Positions 1 to 5,387 of a DNA stretch of 5,387 nt are shown in pieces. Under the pieces are notes generated by a model. That model did not search any database. It was given only the letters and a program-made list of their open reading frames with translations, and was not told the origin of the DNA. Position numbers and translations under genes: made by a program. This stretch comes from an uncultured Porphyromonas sp. GTDB lineage: Bacteria > Bacteroidota > Bacteroidia > Bacteroidales > Porphyromonadaceae. The stretch is from positions 1 to 5,387 of the forward strand of contig CAMCJO010000166.1 of NCBI GenBank assembly GCA_945875135.1, written 5' to 3'. Within the stretch, counting starts at the first letter, position 1. Each line of letters opens with the position of its first letter.

Positions 1-1263
1 GACGCTATGGGTCGAGCTACACGTTTCAATTCACGCACCCCGTGTGGGGTGCGACCATCCGTGCCAGCTTTGGTTACAAGGACGAGAACAGTTTCAATTC
101 ACGCACCCCGTGTGGGGTGCGACCACCACATGGGAGTCACTAGCCACGCTCCGCAACGTTTCAATTCACGCACCCCGTGTGGGGTGCGACAGGAATCGGA
201 GAGGAGACAATACACGCACGAGACGTTTCAATTCACGCACCCCGTGTGGGGTGCGACTGGACGAGCTCAAGGCGGACAGCCCGACCAAGTCGTTTCAATT
301 CACGCACCCCGTGTGGGGTGCGACAAGGAGACGCTCCAGCTAGCGGAGGCGATCCGAGCGTTTCAATTCACGCACCCCGTGTGGGGTGCGACTTGTTCTC
401 TATCGCTTTACAATAGCTCTCAGAATGTTTCAATTCACGCACCCCGTGTGGGGTGCGACCTCCCTGTCTAGCTCTAATCCACTTTAACCGCTAGTTTCAA
501 TTCACGCACCCCGTGTGGGGTGCGACAGGAATCGGAGAGGAGACAATACACGCACGAGACGTTTCAATTCACGCACCCCGTGTGGGGTGCGACTGGACGA
601 GCTCAAGGCGGACAGCCCGACCAAGTCGTTTCAATTCACGCACCCCGTGTGGGGTGCGACAAGGAGACGCTCCAGCTAGCGGAGGCGATCCGAGCGTTTC
701 AATTCACGCACCCCGTGTGGGGTGCGACTTGTTCTCTATCGCTTTACAATAGCTCTCAGAATGTTTCAATTCACGCACCCCGTGTGGGGTGCGACCTCCC
801 TGTCTAGCTCTAATCCACTTTAACCGCTAGTTTCAATTCACGCACCCCGTGTGGGGTGCGACAGCATTACGCATATCAGCCTGGCGAGCACTTTCTGTTT
901 CAATTCACGCACCCCGTGTGGGGTGCGACTAGGATACGATTCACCTGGCTCTAGATGATCCCGTTTCAATTCACGCACCCCGTGTGGGGTGCGACGAGGA
1001 GGTAGGGGTTGGGGACAATGTAGTTACCAGTTTCAATTCACGCACCCCGTGTGGGGTGCGACGAGAAGGTCGATCCGGATATAATGGCCGCCGTACGTTT
1101 CAATTCACGCACCCCGTGTGGGGTGCGACCGGTACTGCACGACGCAGAGATCCGCAACAGAGGTTTCAATTCACGCACCCCGTGTGGGGTGCGACCCCAT
1201 ACGCTGACTCTTACTTACTCTTACGAGTTTGTTTCAATTCACGCACCCCGTGTGGGGTGCGAC
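1..1263 (-). CRISPR. Type I-C CRISPR array, 19 identical 33-bp repeats, left end cut by window
   Basis: Nineteen copies of a 33-bp repeat begin at 23, 91, 158, 225, 292, 360, 427, 494, 561, 628, 696, 763, 830, 897, 963, 1030, 1097, 1163 and 1231, with no mismatch seen. The 18 complete spacers are 33 to 35 bp. Bases 1-22 look like part of another spacer, so the array continues to the left. On the minus strand the repeat starts GTCGCACCCC and ends ATTGAAAC, the usual I-C orientation. It holds an 8-bp stem (GGGGTGCG pairing with CGCACCCC) around a 4-nt loop. The 11 nt after the stem, TGAATTGAAAC, fit the 11-nt 5' tag known for crRNAs cut by Cas5c. Minus-strand transcription is supported by this and by cas2 lying upstream. 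The newest spacer should therefore be 1196-1230. Five spacers occur twice, leaving 13 distinct complete spacers. I did not recognise any spacer target. Confidence 0.98.
191..862. repeat. Exact 336-bp tandem duplication of five spacer-repeat units inside the array
   Basis: Bases 191-526 and 527-862 are identical by eye. Spacers at 191-224, 258-291, 325-359, 393-426 and 460-493 recur in the same order at 527-560, 594-627, 661-695, 729-762 and 796-829, each exactly 336 bp further on. The flanking spacers (56-90 and 124-157 on the left; 863-896 and rightwards) occur once. This is what unequal crossing-over between identical repeats would give. An assembly error is the other explanation. No base differs between the copies, so the event is either recent or artefactual. 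Confidence 0.95.
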
Positions 1264-1465
1264 TGCGATGCCCAAAGGTACGCATAAATAGAGGATTAGA
1301 CGTTGATCCATTGCGAATAGAAGACTACAAGCGGATGTGTTGTTGCGTTGGCGGTGACTGCGAGACAGTATCTTCTTGGATCTCAACGTATGCGAATAGA
1401 CTGCCTTTTTACTGATCGCTTGGCATTCGCAGGGGAGCACAAGCAAGAGAAAACGAGGCTGAGTG
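1264..1465 (-). promoter_or_regulatory. CRISPR leader between cas2 and the array
   Basis: This 202-bp stretch lies between the cas2 stop codon (TAG, 1466-1468) and the first leader-side repeat (1231-1263). In I-C loci this is the leader, which carries the array promoter and the site where Cas1-Cas2 insert new spacers. I see no convincing gene in it. It is not strongly AT-rich. It contains a 10-bp direct repeat, TGCGAATAGA, at 1312-1321 and 1391-1400, and an inverted copy of its first 7 bases at 1425-1431. A T5 run on the plus strand sits at 1406-1410. The leader role rests on position; the function of the repeats is unknown. Confidence 0.8.
1273..1280 (-). promoter_or_regulatory. Candidate Bacteroidota -7 promoter element for the array
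   Basis: The minus strand reads TACCTTTG here, an exact fit to the TAnnTTTG -7 consensus described for Bacteroides promoters. It ends 9 bases before the first leader-side repeat, so transcription would begin just at the array edge. No clear TTTG -33 element is found about 20 bases upstream, so this is a half-match only and could be chance. Confidence 0.35.
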
Positions 1466-1756
1466 CTATATGAGCAGCACACCCTCGGGATCTACGCCTT
1501 TCGTTTTGCCAATGGTGATGATCTTAGACTGGTAGTTGGTGCCGATGTGGTAGATGCGCAGGGAGTCGCTCGAGAGGTTGATCGTGTCTGTGAGCGCAGC
1601 CTCTAGTTCGACCCTTTGGGCAGGAGAGACGAGGCACTCGAAGACCGAGTTCTGGACACGCTGGCCGTAGTTTTGGCATATCTTCGCCACTTGGCGAAGA
1701 CGCCTAGCACCATCAGGCGAGGCGGTGTTTACGTCGTAGGTGACAAGTAGGTACAT
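1466..1756 (-). CDS. cas2: CRISPR-associated endoribonuclease Cas2, type I-C
   Basis: Encodes 96 residues, the usual length for I-C Cas2. Cas2 is a small ferredoxin-fold protein that dimerises between two Cas1 dimers to form the spacer integration complex; the nuclease activity reported for some members is not needed for integration in E. coli. Visible features are the N-terminal strand MYLLVTYDV with the conserved Asp8, the segment RVQNSVFEC at 33-41, and the C-terminal strand region around residues 67-83. The reading frame stays open upstream to 1906, but the extra 50 residues are proline- and arginine-rich, lie antisense-frame within cas1, and do not resemble Cas2. Start at 1756 is therefore chosen. 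Its ATG shares one base with the cas1 stop (TGATG), which suggests translational coupling. It is the last cas gene before the leader. Confidence 0.97.
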   Translation of the reverse strand: MYLLVTYDVNTASPDGARRLRQVAKICQNYGQRVQNSVFECLVSPAQRVELEAALTDTINLSSDSLRIYHIGTNYQSKIITIGKTKGVDPEGVLLI

Positions 1757-2787
1757 CAGCTTTGGATTAGGAAGACAGGGTAGTCGTCGAGGTCTCCTCG
1801 GAGGCATCGGGCTAGGAGCAATGCCTGAGCATAGGGAAGCAGTCCTATCGGTATCCGCTCCTGAAGGAAAGGGTGCATAATCTCCTCTCGCTTGCGCTGC
1901 TGCCACGCGGCTAGGAGCTCTTTGCGGGGCTCGTCTCTGAGGATGTATCCGTTTTCGCCCTGGGCGATAAAGTCTGAGGGTGCGACCTGTCGCTTATTGA
2001 TGACAGTCAGGACGAAGCGATCCACGAGGTAGGCGCGAAGCTCCTCCATAAGGTCTAAGGCAAGGCTTGCTCTGCCTGGTCTGTCCGTATGGAGGAAGCC
2101 CACGTATGGGTCCAGCCCTACGGTTTCGAGTGCTGCCGTGACCTCGTGGGCGAGGATGGTGTAGAAGAATGAGAGCAACGCATTGGTCTCATCGAGAGGC
2201 GGGCGACGCGACCGCCCCTCGAAGGTAAACTCTGGTCGCCGTATGAGGTGGTGAAAGAGAGCAAAGTATTGCTGCGCTGCTAAGCCCTCTACACCCATAA
2301 CGGTCATACGGTCACGCTTGTAGGCTAAGCTCTTTTGCAAAGTCTTGAGTTGGCTGAGTGTCTCCTGAAAGGTTGCCTCTACGCTCTCCGTCGGGTGGTA
2401 GTCTCTCAAGTAGCGACCCAGCACTGATCGCTGGTTAGCTATCTTGGCCGAGATAAATAGAGCGGCGAAGTGAGTAGCAGCGGGTTCGTCGTCAGCGATG
2501 CGGTACTGCGTACGTCTCAGGAGGACGTTGCCCCTCGTGGGACCCTCTAGCGAACCGATATAGCGACCTGTAGGGGTGAGGAATGTGAGCTTGACACCCT
2601 CCTGCACGCAGAGCTGCATCAGCCCTGGCGAAGCACCCATATAGGAGAATGTGATGATCCCCTCGAGGTTGTGTATCGGTATACGAAAGGTCTCCTCGCC
2701 ATCTACGCGCGCCACGACATTGGTGCCGTCCTTGAGCAGGTAGACATTGGGCGTAAGGATGTAGAGGGTGTTGAGTAGCTTTCTCAT
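1756..2787 (-). CDS. cas1: CRISPR-associated endonuclease/integrase Cas1, type I-C
   Basis: Encodes 343 residues, full length for Cas1 of subtype I-C. Cas1 is the metal-dependent integrase that joins new spacers to the leader-end repeat, acting with Cas2 and, in I-C, with Cas4. The N-terminal beta domain begins MRKLLNTLYI and contains the segment IPIHNLEGIITFS (36-48). The C-terminal helical domain holds the expected metal ligands: Glu167 in MGVEGLAAQQYF, His233 in VGFLHTDRPGRASLALDL, and Asp245 with Glu248 in DLMEEL. The active site looks intact. The frame is open upstream to 2856, but those 23 residues lie inside cas4 and are not Cas1-like, so ATG at 2787 is preferred. That ATG overlaps the cas4 stop by four bases (ATGA). 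No Shine-Dalgarno sequence is visible, which fits coupling or a Bacteroidota host. Confidence 0.98.
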   Translation of the reverse strand: MRKLLNTLYILTPNVYLLKDGTNVVARVDGEETFRIPIHNLEGIITFSYMGASPGLMQLCVQEGVKLTFLTPTGRYIGSLEGPTRGNVLLRRTQYRIADDEPAATHFAALFISAKIANQRSVLGRYLRDYHPTESVEATFQETLSQLKTLQKSLAYKRDRMTVMGVEGLAAQQYFALFHHLIRRPEFTFEGRSRRPPLDETNALLSFFYTILAHEVTAALETVGLDPYVGFLHTDRPGRASLALDLMEELRAYLVDRFVLTVINKRQVAPSDFIAQGENGYILRDEPRKELLAAWQQRKREEIMHPFLQERIPIGLLPYAQALLLARCLRGDLDDYPVFLIQS

Positions 2788-3461
2788 GAGGTGAGTATAT
2801 CGTGATGCTTGAGGTAGCTCTTTGCCGATCGGTGTGATGCGATACGAGGCATGCACTCATCAAGGAGAGAGCAAGAGCGACACTGATGGGTGTAGTGCGC
2901 CAGTATAGGAGTGCGCTGCGCAAAGGCCTCGTGCATCTTACGCGCCACCTCGTAGCACGCTGCCCGCAGAGCACTGTCCATCTCGACCTGCAGGCGATGC
3001 CGTGTCTCTCCATAGTAGAGAGCTCCATAGGGAATAGAGACTTGATACATCTCCTCAAGAGCTATGACCTGAGCGCAGAGGTGTAGTTTGTCAGCGAGGT
3101 GAGTCTTAGGCTTGCCACGCTTGTATTCGACAGGAGTCGCCTGCCATGCCCCGGGGTACTTAGGGTGTCGGAAGGGGCGCAAGCTATGATCCCGTAGCGG
3201 GGTCAGCTCGACCGCATCGGACAGCCCGTATAGTCCCAAAGAGTAGGAGACGAGCGGCACCCGCCTCATCGCGATCGTGTCTCCCACGCGAGCACTCAAC
3301 TCAGGCTGGTCCACACGCTTGTGGAGGATCTGCCCTAGCGCAGTGAGATGGTTGTCCTGCCATAGTTGCTCTAGGGTGATCAGTTGCCACTGACGTGGAC
3401 AGAAGCAGTAGTGCTGTATCTCAGAGATTGTCAGAAGCTCCTCGTCGCTGTAGCGTCTCAT
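2784..3461 (-). CDS. cas4: CRISPR-associated exonuclease Cas4, type I-C
   Basis: Encodes 225 residues, normal for I-C Cas4. Cas4 is a RecB-like nuclease with an iron-sulfur cluster; it trims prespacers and helps select those with a correct PAM, in complex with Cas1-Cas2. Cluster cysteines are present: Cys21 in CFCPRQW near the N-terminus (Cys19 is an extra nearby cysteine), and Cys194, Cys197 and Cys203 in CRSCSLLDEC near the C-terminus. RecB-nuclease motifs are also visible: His48 in LGQILHKR, Asp82 in GLYGLSDAVEL, Glu112 and Lys114 in PVEYKRGKPK, and Gln131 followed by Tyr139. All key residues appear intact. The gene is the first of the tightly overlapping cas4-cas1-cas2 group and starts 19 bases after a terminator-like hairpin, so its expression may depend on read-through from cas7c. 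Confidence 0.97.
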   Translation of the reverse strand: MRRYSDEELLTISEIQHYCFCPRQWQLITLEQLWQDNHLTALGQILHKRVDQPELSARVGDTIAMRRVPLVSYSLGLYGLSDAVELTPLRDHSLRPFRHPKYPGAWQATPVEYKRGKPKTHLADKLHLCAQVIALEEMYQVSIPYGALYYGETRHRLQVEMDSALRAACYEVARKMHEAFAQRTPILAHYTHQCRSCSLLDECMPRIASHRSAKSYLKHHDILTS

Positions 3462-3480
3462 GGGAAAGGTTGTTTTAGAG

Positions 3481-3523
3481 AAAAGCCCCTGCCGTAGTGG
3501 CGTGCGCTACGGAAGGGGCTTTT
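3481..3523 (-). terminator. Terminator-like hairpin between cas7c and cas4
   Basis: A near-perfect inverted repeat fills the short gap between the two genes. On the plus strand AAAAGCCCCT (3481-3490) pairs with AGGGGCTTTT (3514-3523), and CCGTAG (3492-3497) pairs with CTACGG (3507-3512). The arms are split by one G/A mismatch and close on a 9-nt loop. In the minus direction the stem ends GGGGCTTTT and is followed by CTCTAAAAC, resembling an intrinsic terminator; the ends are A4/T4 on both strands, so it could also act on plus-strand transcripts. It lies inside a cas operon that is usually co-transcribed, so it may be an attenuator or an RNA-stability element instead of a full stop. Confidence 0.75.
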
Positions 3524-3536
3524 GTGTGAAAGGGGG

Positions 3537-4415
3537 CTAGACGAGCTCGATGACCTCGACTCCCTGGAGTCCGTTACGATCGATCTGAACAGTGTAGTCG
3601 GAGAAGTCGCGTGCGGGACCTGTGAGGCCCTCTCGCCGTGCTACAGTGACACGGTCAAAGAGCTTGTGCGCAGACGCATTGCCCAGAGGGGAGTCGTGCT
3701 TGAAGACAATCAACTTCTGCAGGCTCATGAGTCCACGGGCTGCGGAGTGATCTAGGTCAAACATATTCTCGAGTGCCTTCCAGAAGAGCTGCAAGTCATC
3801 CTCCGTAAAGCCTGTGTCCTCGGCAAAGTGTGGCGTCACGAAGCCATACATCTTATATAGTCCGTAGGGCACGGTGGCTTTGCGCCCCATGGTCTGATCC
3901 TTATTTGCAGCAACTACTGGGACAATCGTATGCTCGTGTGGAAAGATCGGGTCAATAGATCGTCCGAATGTGAGCTGTATAGGACCTCGGACTTGTCCAG
4001 CATTAGCCTCCTTAAAAGACATAACAGCACCAAAAGCTCGTATGTCATAGAACTCTCGAAGCATTGCCTCCCTCTTGAGGTCAATGATCTTCTTATCATT
4101 CTTCTTAGCGTCCTTCTTGAGCTTCTCTATTTCATCTGATGTCATTGCCGAGATCTTGTCTTTGAGGATGGGACCATCCTTGACATAGATCTCGTAAGAC
4201 TGAGGTCTATCCGTGATGTGTAGGTAGTCGATATAGTTGCGTACCTTGCGCTTGATGCATACATCGGTGACGAGTCCCTCGCCAGTCTCGGAATCTACAC
4301 GGGGCAAGTTGTCACTATCGGGATCTCCATTGGGGTTGCCATCCTTGACGTCAAAGAGCAGGATGAAGTCATATCTATTCTGTACGATCTGTGGGTTATT
4401 CGGTTGCATATTCAT
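3537..4415 (-). CDS. cas7c: Type I-C Cascade backbone protein Cas7 (Csd2)
   Basis: Encodes 292 residues, typical of Csd2. Several copies of Cas7c polymerise along the crRNA spacer to form the backbone of the I-C interference complex. Family hallmarks in order: RYDFILLFDVKDGNPNGDPD (14-33), the segment around GLVTDVCIKRKVRNYI (47-62), DIRAFGAVMSF (124-134), VRGPIQLTFGRSIDPI (142-157) and GLYKMYGFVTP (185-195). Residues 87-118 are lysine- and aspartate-rich and probably form a charged loop or helix. A second Met at residue 3 (codon 4407-4409) could be the true start; homology begins only near residue 14, so the sequence does not decide. The gene follows cas8c after 11 bases and no Shine-Dalgarno sequence is seen. 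A hairpin follows its stop codon. Confidence 0.97.
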   Translation of the reverse strand: MNMQPNNPQIVQNRYDFILLFDVKDGNPNGDPDSDNLPRVDSETGEGLVTDVCIKRKVRNYIDYLHITDRPQSYEIYVKDGPILKDKISAMTSDEIEKLKKDAKKNDKKIIDLKREAMLREFYDIRAFGAVMSFKEANAGQVRGPIQLTFGRSIDPIFPHEHTIVPVVAANKDQTMGRKATVPYGLYKMYGFVTPHFAEDTGFTEDDLQLFWKALENMFDLDHSAARGLMSLQKLIVFKHDSPLGNASAHKLFDRVTVARREGLTGPARDFSDYTVQIDRNGLQGVEVIELV

Positions 4416-4426
4416 GACTCTATTGG

Positions 4427-4834
4427 TTATTGTTCTGTTTCTTCAGTTGGGTTGTCTGCGTTCTCCTTTCCATTATAGGTGTAGACTTTCTGATGATAGT
4501 AGCCTACTGCGAAGAGGCTTTGCTCATCTAGCGAGAAGGTAGCGGGGAATGCTTTTTCCTTTGTGGTAATAAGCTCAGTAATCTCATTAAGGAGCTTGTC
4601 AAAGAAGACAGCCAGTCCAGGTGTCTCTTTGTACAGCTTGCTCAGGTGATGGTTGGACAGTCTGAATAGTGGTCCCATTACAGTATTGGGCCGTGTGGAG
4701 GCACTGTCGTAAAAGCGGTCTCGGATGGTCGCATTGACTCCCTTACCCAGAGCTGCGCGCTGAACCTGCTCGAAGACGGCAAAGAGGCGTCCGGCGAGGT
4801 AAGCGATGTTGTCGTTTTGCTTGTCTAAAGCCAT
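4427..4834 (-). CDS. cas11c: Probable internally translated small subunit Cas11c, within cas8c
   Basis: In studied type I-C systems an in-frame internal start within cas8c yields a separate small subunit, Cas11, from the C-terminal region; it is needed for a complete Cascade. Here an in-frame ATG at 4832-4834 lies just before the conserved block ALDKQNDNIAYLAGRLFA, where internal products of the family are expected to begin. It would give a 135-residue protein, close to known Cas11c sizes. The bases upstream of the ATG are AAAAGAACTAGAT, which are A-rich but not a clear ribosome binding site. In a Bacteroidota host an A-rich leader could be enough. The internal start is inferred from family knowledge and position, not proven by the sequence. 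Confidence 0.55.
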   Translation of the reverse strand: MALDKQNDNIAYLAGRLFAVFEQVQRAALGKGVNATIRDRFYDSASTRPNTVMGPLFRLSNHHLSKLYKETPGLAVFFDKLLNEITELITTKEKAFPATFSLDEQSLFAVGYYHQKVYTYNGKENADNPTEETEQ

Positions 4835-5342
4835 ATCTAGTTCTTTTAGATGTTTATATACTCTTGCTTTGCGATTGATGCAGCCCTTGAGTATGGCCAC
4901 ACATAGATCAAATCTTTTCTTGTATTCTTTCTTTTCCTTATTGGGCTTTTGTCGGAGTATTTGAGGAATCCTCCTAATACATGCCTGTTGTAGAGTGAGC
5001 GGATAGGGGCTACCATTGAGGATACTCTCAACAATGCTCTGTACCAAGTTAAGTTGAAACTTTTTAGAGCTGGGTGACGTGGAGACCGGGGAGACCGTGG
5101 ACACTATATTATATAGAGAGCGTAGGGGCGGGTTCTCCTCGTCCACGTTGCCAGTCCAGCTGATGATGTTCATATCGACGAGATGCTGGTAGACTCTGTC
5201 GAAGATCTCCGATACAGTCCCCTGCTGCCAATACTTGACGGAGATGCGTGCACCTTCAGTGAGGGTTAGTCCAAGGATGTAAAACTGTCTTGTGTCCTCC
5301 CAATGCTCTCCGTGACCTCGGTTGCCACGGATAGCTTTGAAC
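4427..5342 (-). CDS. cas8c: Type I-C Cascade large subunit Cas8c (Csd1), C-terminal part only
   Basis: About 304 residues of the C-terminal half of Csd1 remain; complete members are roughly 570 to 640 residues, so the N-terminal half, which includes the PAM-recognition region, is missing. Cas8c is the large subunit of I-C Cascade. Recognisable segments include YILGLTLTEGARISVKYW, then NIAYLAGRLFAVFEQVQ, NATIRDRFYDSAS, LFRLSNHHLSKL and SLDEQSLFAVGYYHQKVYTY, all characteristic of the Csd1 C-terminus. The gene is cut by the end of the bacterial sequence: bases from 5343 are sequencing adapter. The frame continues by chance into the adapter to an ATG at 5359 and gives a false N-terminus MCIRDR, which should not be annotated. 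There is no sign that the gene is broken in the organism. It ends 11 bases before cas7c. Confidence 0.95.
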
Positions 5343-5387
5343 CTGTCTCTTATACACATCTGACGCTGCCGACGATATGCAGTGTGT
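5343..5387. other. Illumina Nextera adapter, index and partial P5 (non-biological)
   Basis: Bases 5343-5361 match the reverse complement of the 19-bp Tn5 mosaic end, CTGTCTCTTATACACATCT. Bases 5362-5375 (GACGCTGCCGACGA) complete the Nextera read-1 adapter. Bases 5376-5383, TATGCAGT, are in the place of the i5 index; the reverse complement ACTGCATA is the index I recall as N506/S506. Bases 5384-5387 (GTGT) fit the start of the P5 flow-cell sequence. This is untrimmed library sequence at a contig end, not part of the genome and not a mobile element. Confidence 0.97.

Noticed and set aside
1..22. GAC at bases 1-3 as the end of a further repeat
   Set aside because: The spacer would then be only 19 bp, against 33 to 35 bp elsewhere; bases 1-22 are more likely a cut spacer.
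7..1415. Several plus-strand open frames of 78 to 154 residues across the array, encoding repeated peptides such as SIHAPRVGCD and NSRTPCGVR
   Set aside because: They are translations of the CRISPR repeat in its three frames; the repeat has no stop codon on this strand and many spacers stay open by chance.
1234..1482. Minus-strand 82-residue frame across the leader
   Set aside because: It runs from the end of cas2 into the first repeat and resembles no known protein; leader position explains the region better.
1757..1906. Extended 50-residue N-terminus for Cas2
   Set aside because: It lies inside cas1, is low-complexity proline and arginine rich, and full-length Cas2 homology starts exactly at the Met at 1756.
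2492..3086. Minus-strand 188-residue frame and plus-strand 66-residue frame over cas4 and cas1
   Set aside because: Both are shadows of cas4 and cas1, whose motifs are complete in their own frames.
3522..4542. Plus-strand frames of 69 to 101 residues opposite cas7c and cas8c, and a minus-strand 61-residue frame at 3914-4099
   Set aside because: They overlap strongly recognised cas genes and carry no recognisable motif.
5343..5375. Tn5/IS50-like mosaic end suggesting a transposon insertion in cas8c
   Set aside because: The 19-bp end is followed by the Nextera adapter, index and P5 start, so it is library sequence and not an insertion element.
1..5387. A novel defence or accessory system hidden in the window
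   Set aside because: All bacterial sequence is accounted for by a canonical type I-C locus with full-length cas2, cas1, cas4 and cas7c; there is no extra gene, fusion or unexplained gap longer than the leader.

Overview
This window is the downstream part of a type I-C (Dvulg-type) CRISPR-Cas locus lying on the minus strand. Read right to left it holds: the 3' half of cas8c (csd1), cas7c (csd2), a terminator-like hairpin, cas4, cas1, cas2, a leader of about 200 bp, and a CRISPR array of 19 identical 33-bp repeats that runs off the left edge. cas3 and cas5c, which start this operon type, would lie beyond the right edge. Every bacterial gene present belongs to this one system. It is a known subtype, and I see no sign of a new defence family.

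Organism: gene order, repeat sequence and protein motifs are standard I-C. None of the cas starts has a recognisable Shine-Dalgarno sequence. The leader carries TACCTTTG, which fits the TAnnTTTG -7 element of Bacteroidota promoters, and base composition is balanced. I infer a Bacteroidota bacterium, possibly a Porphyromonas relative, with low confidence at genus level.

Layout: 1-1263 array, containing an exact 336-bp tandem duplication of five repeat-spacer units (191-526 and 527-862); 1264-1465 leader; 1466-1756 cas2; 1756-2787 cas1; 2784-3461 cas4; 3481-3523 strong hairpin; 3537-4415 cas7c; 4427-5342 cas8c (truncated), with a probable internal start for the small subunit Cas11c at 4834. The last 45 bases (5343-5387) are not bacterial. 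They match the Illumina Nextera read-1 transposase adapter followed by an i5 index and the start of P5, so the apparent N-terminus MCIRDR of the cas8c reading frame is adapter translation.

How the parts work together: Cas5c (outside the window) would cut the array transcript into crRNAs. Cas7c forms the backbone, with Cas8c as large subunit and Cas11c as small subunit of the Cascade complex, and Cas3 (outside) degrades the target. Cas4, Cas1 and Cas2 acquire new spacers at the leader end (right side, near 1263). The adaptation genes overlap by 1 to 4 bases and are separated from the effector genes by the hairpin, which may lower their expression.
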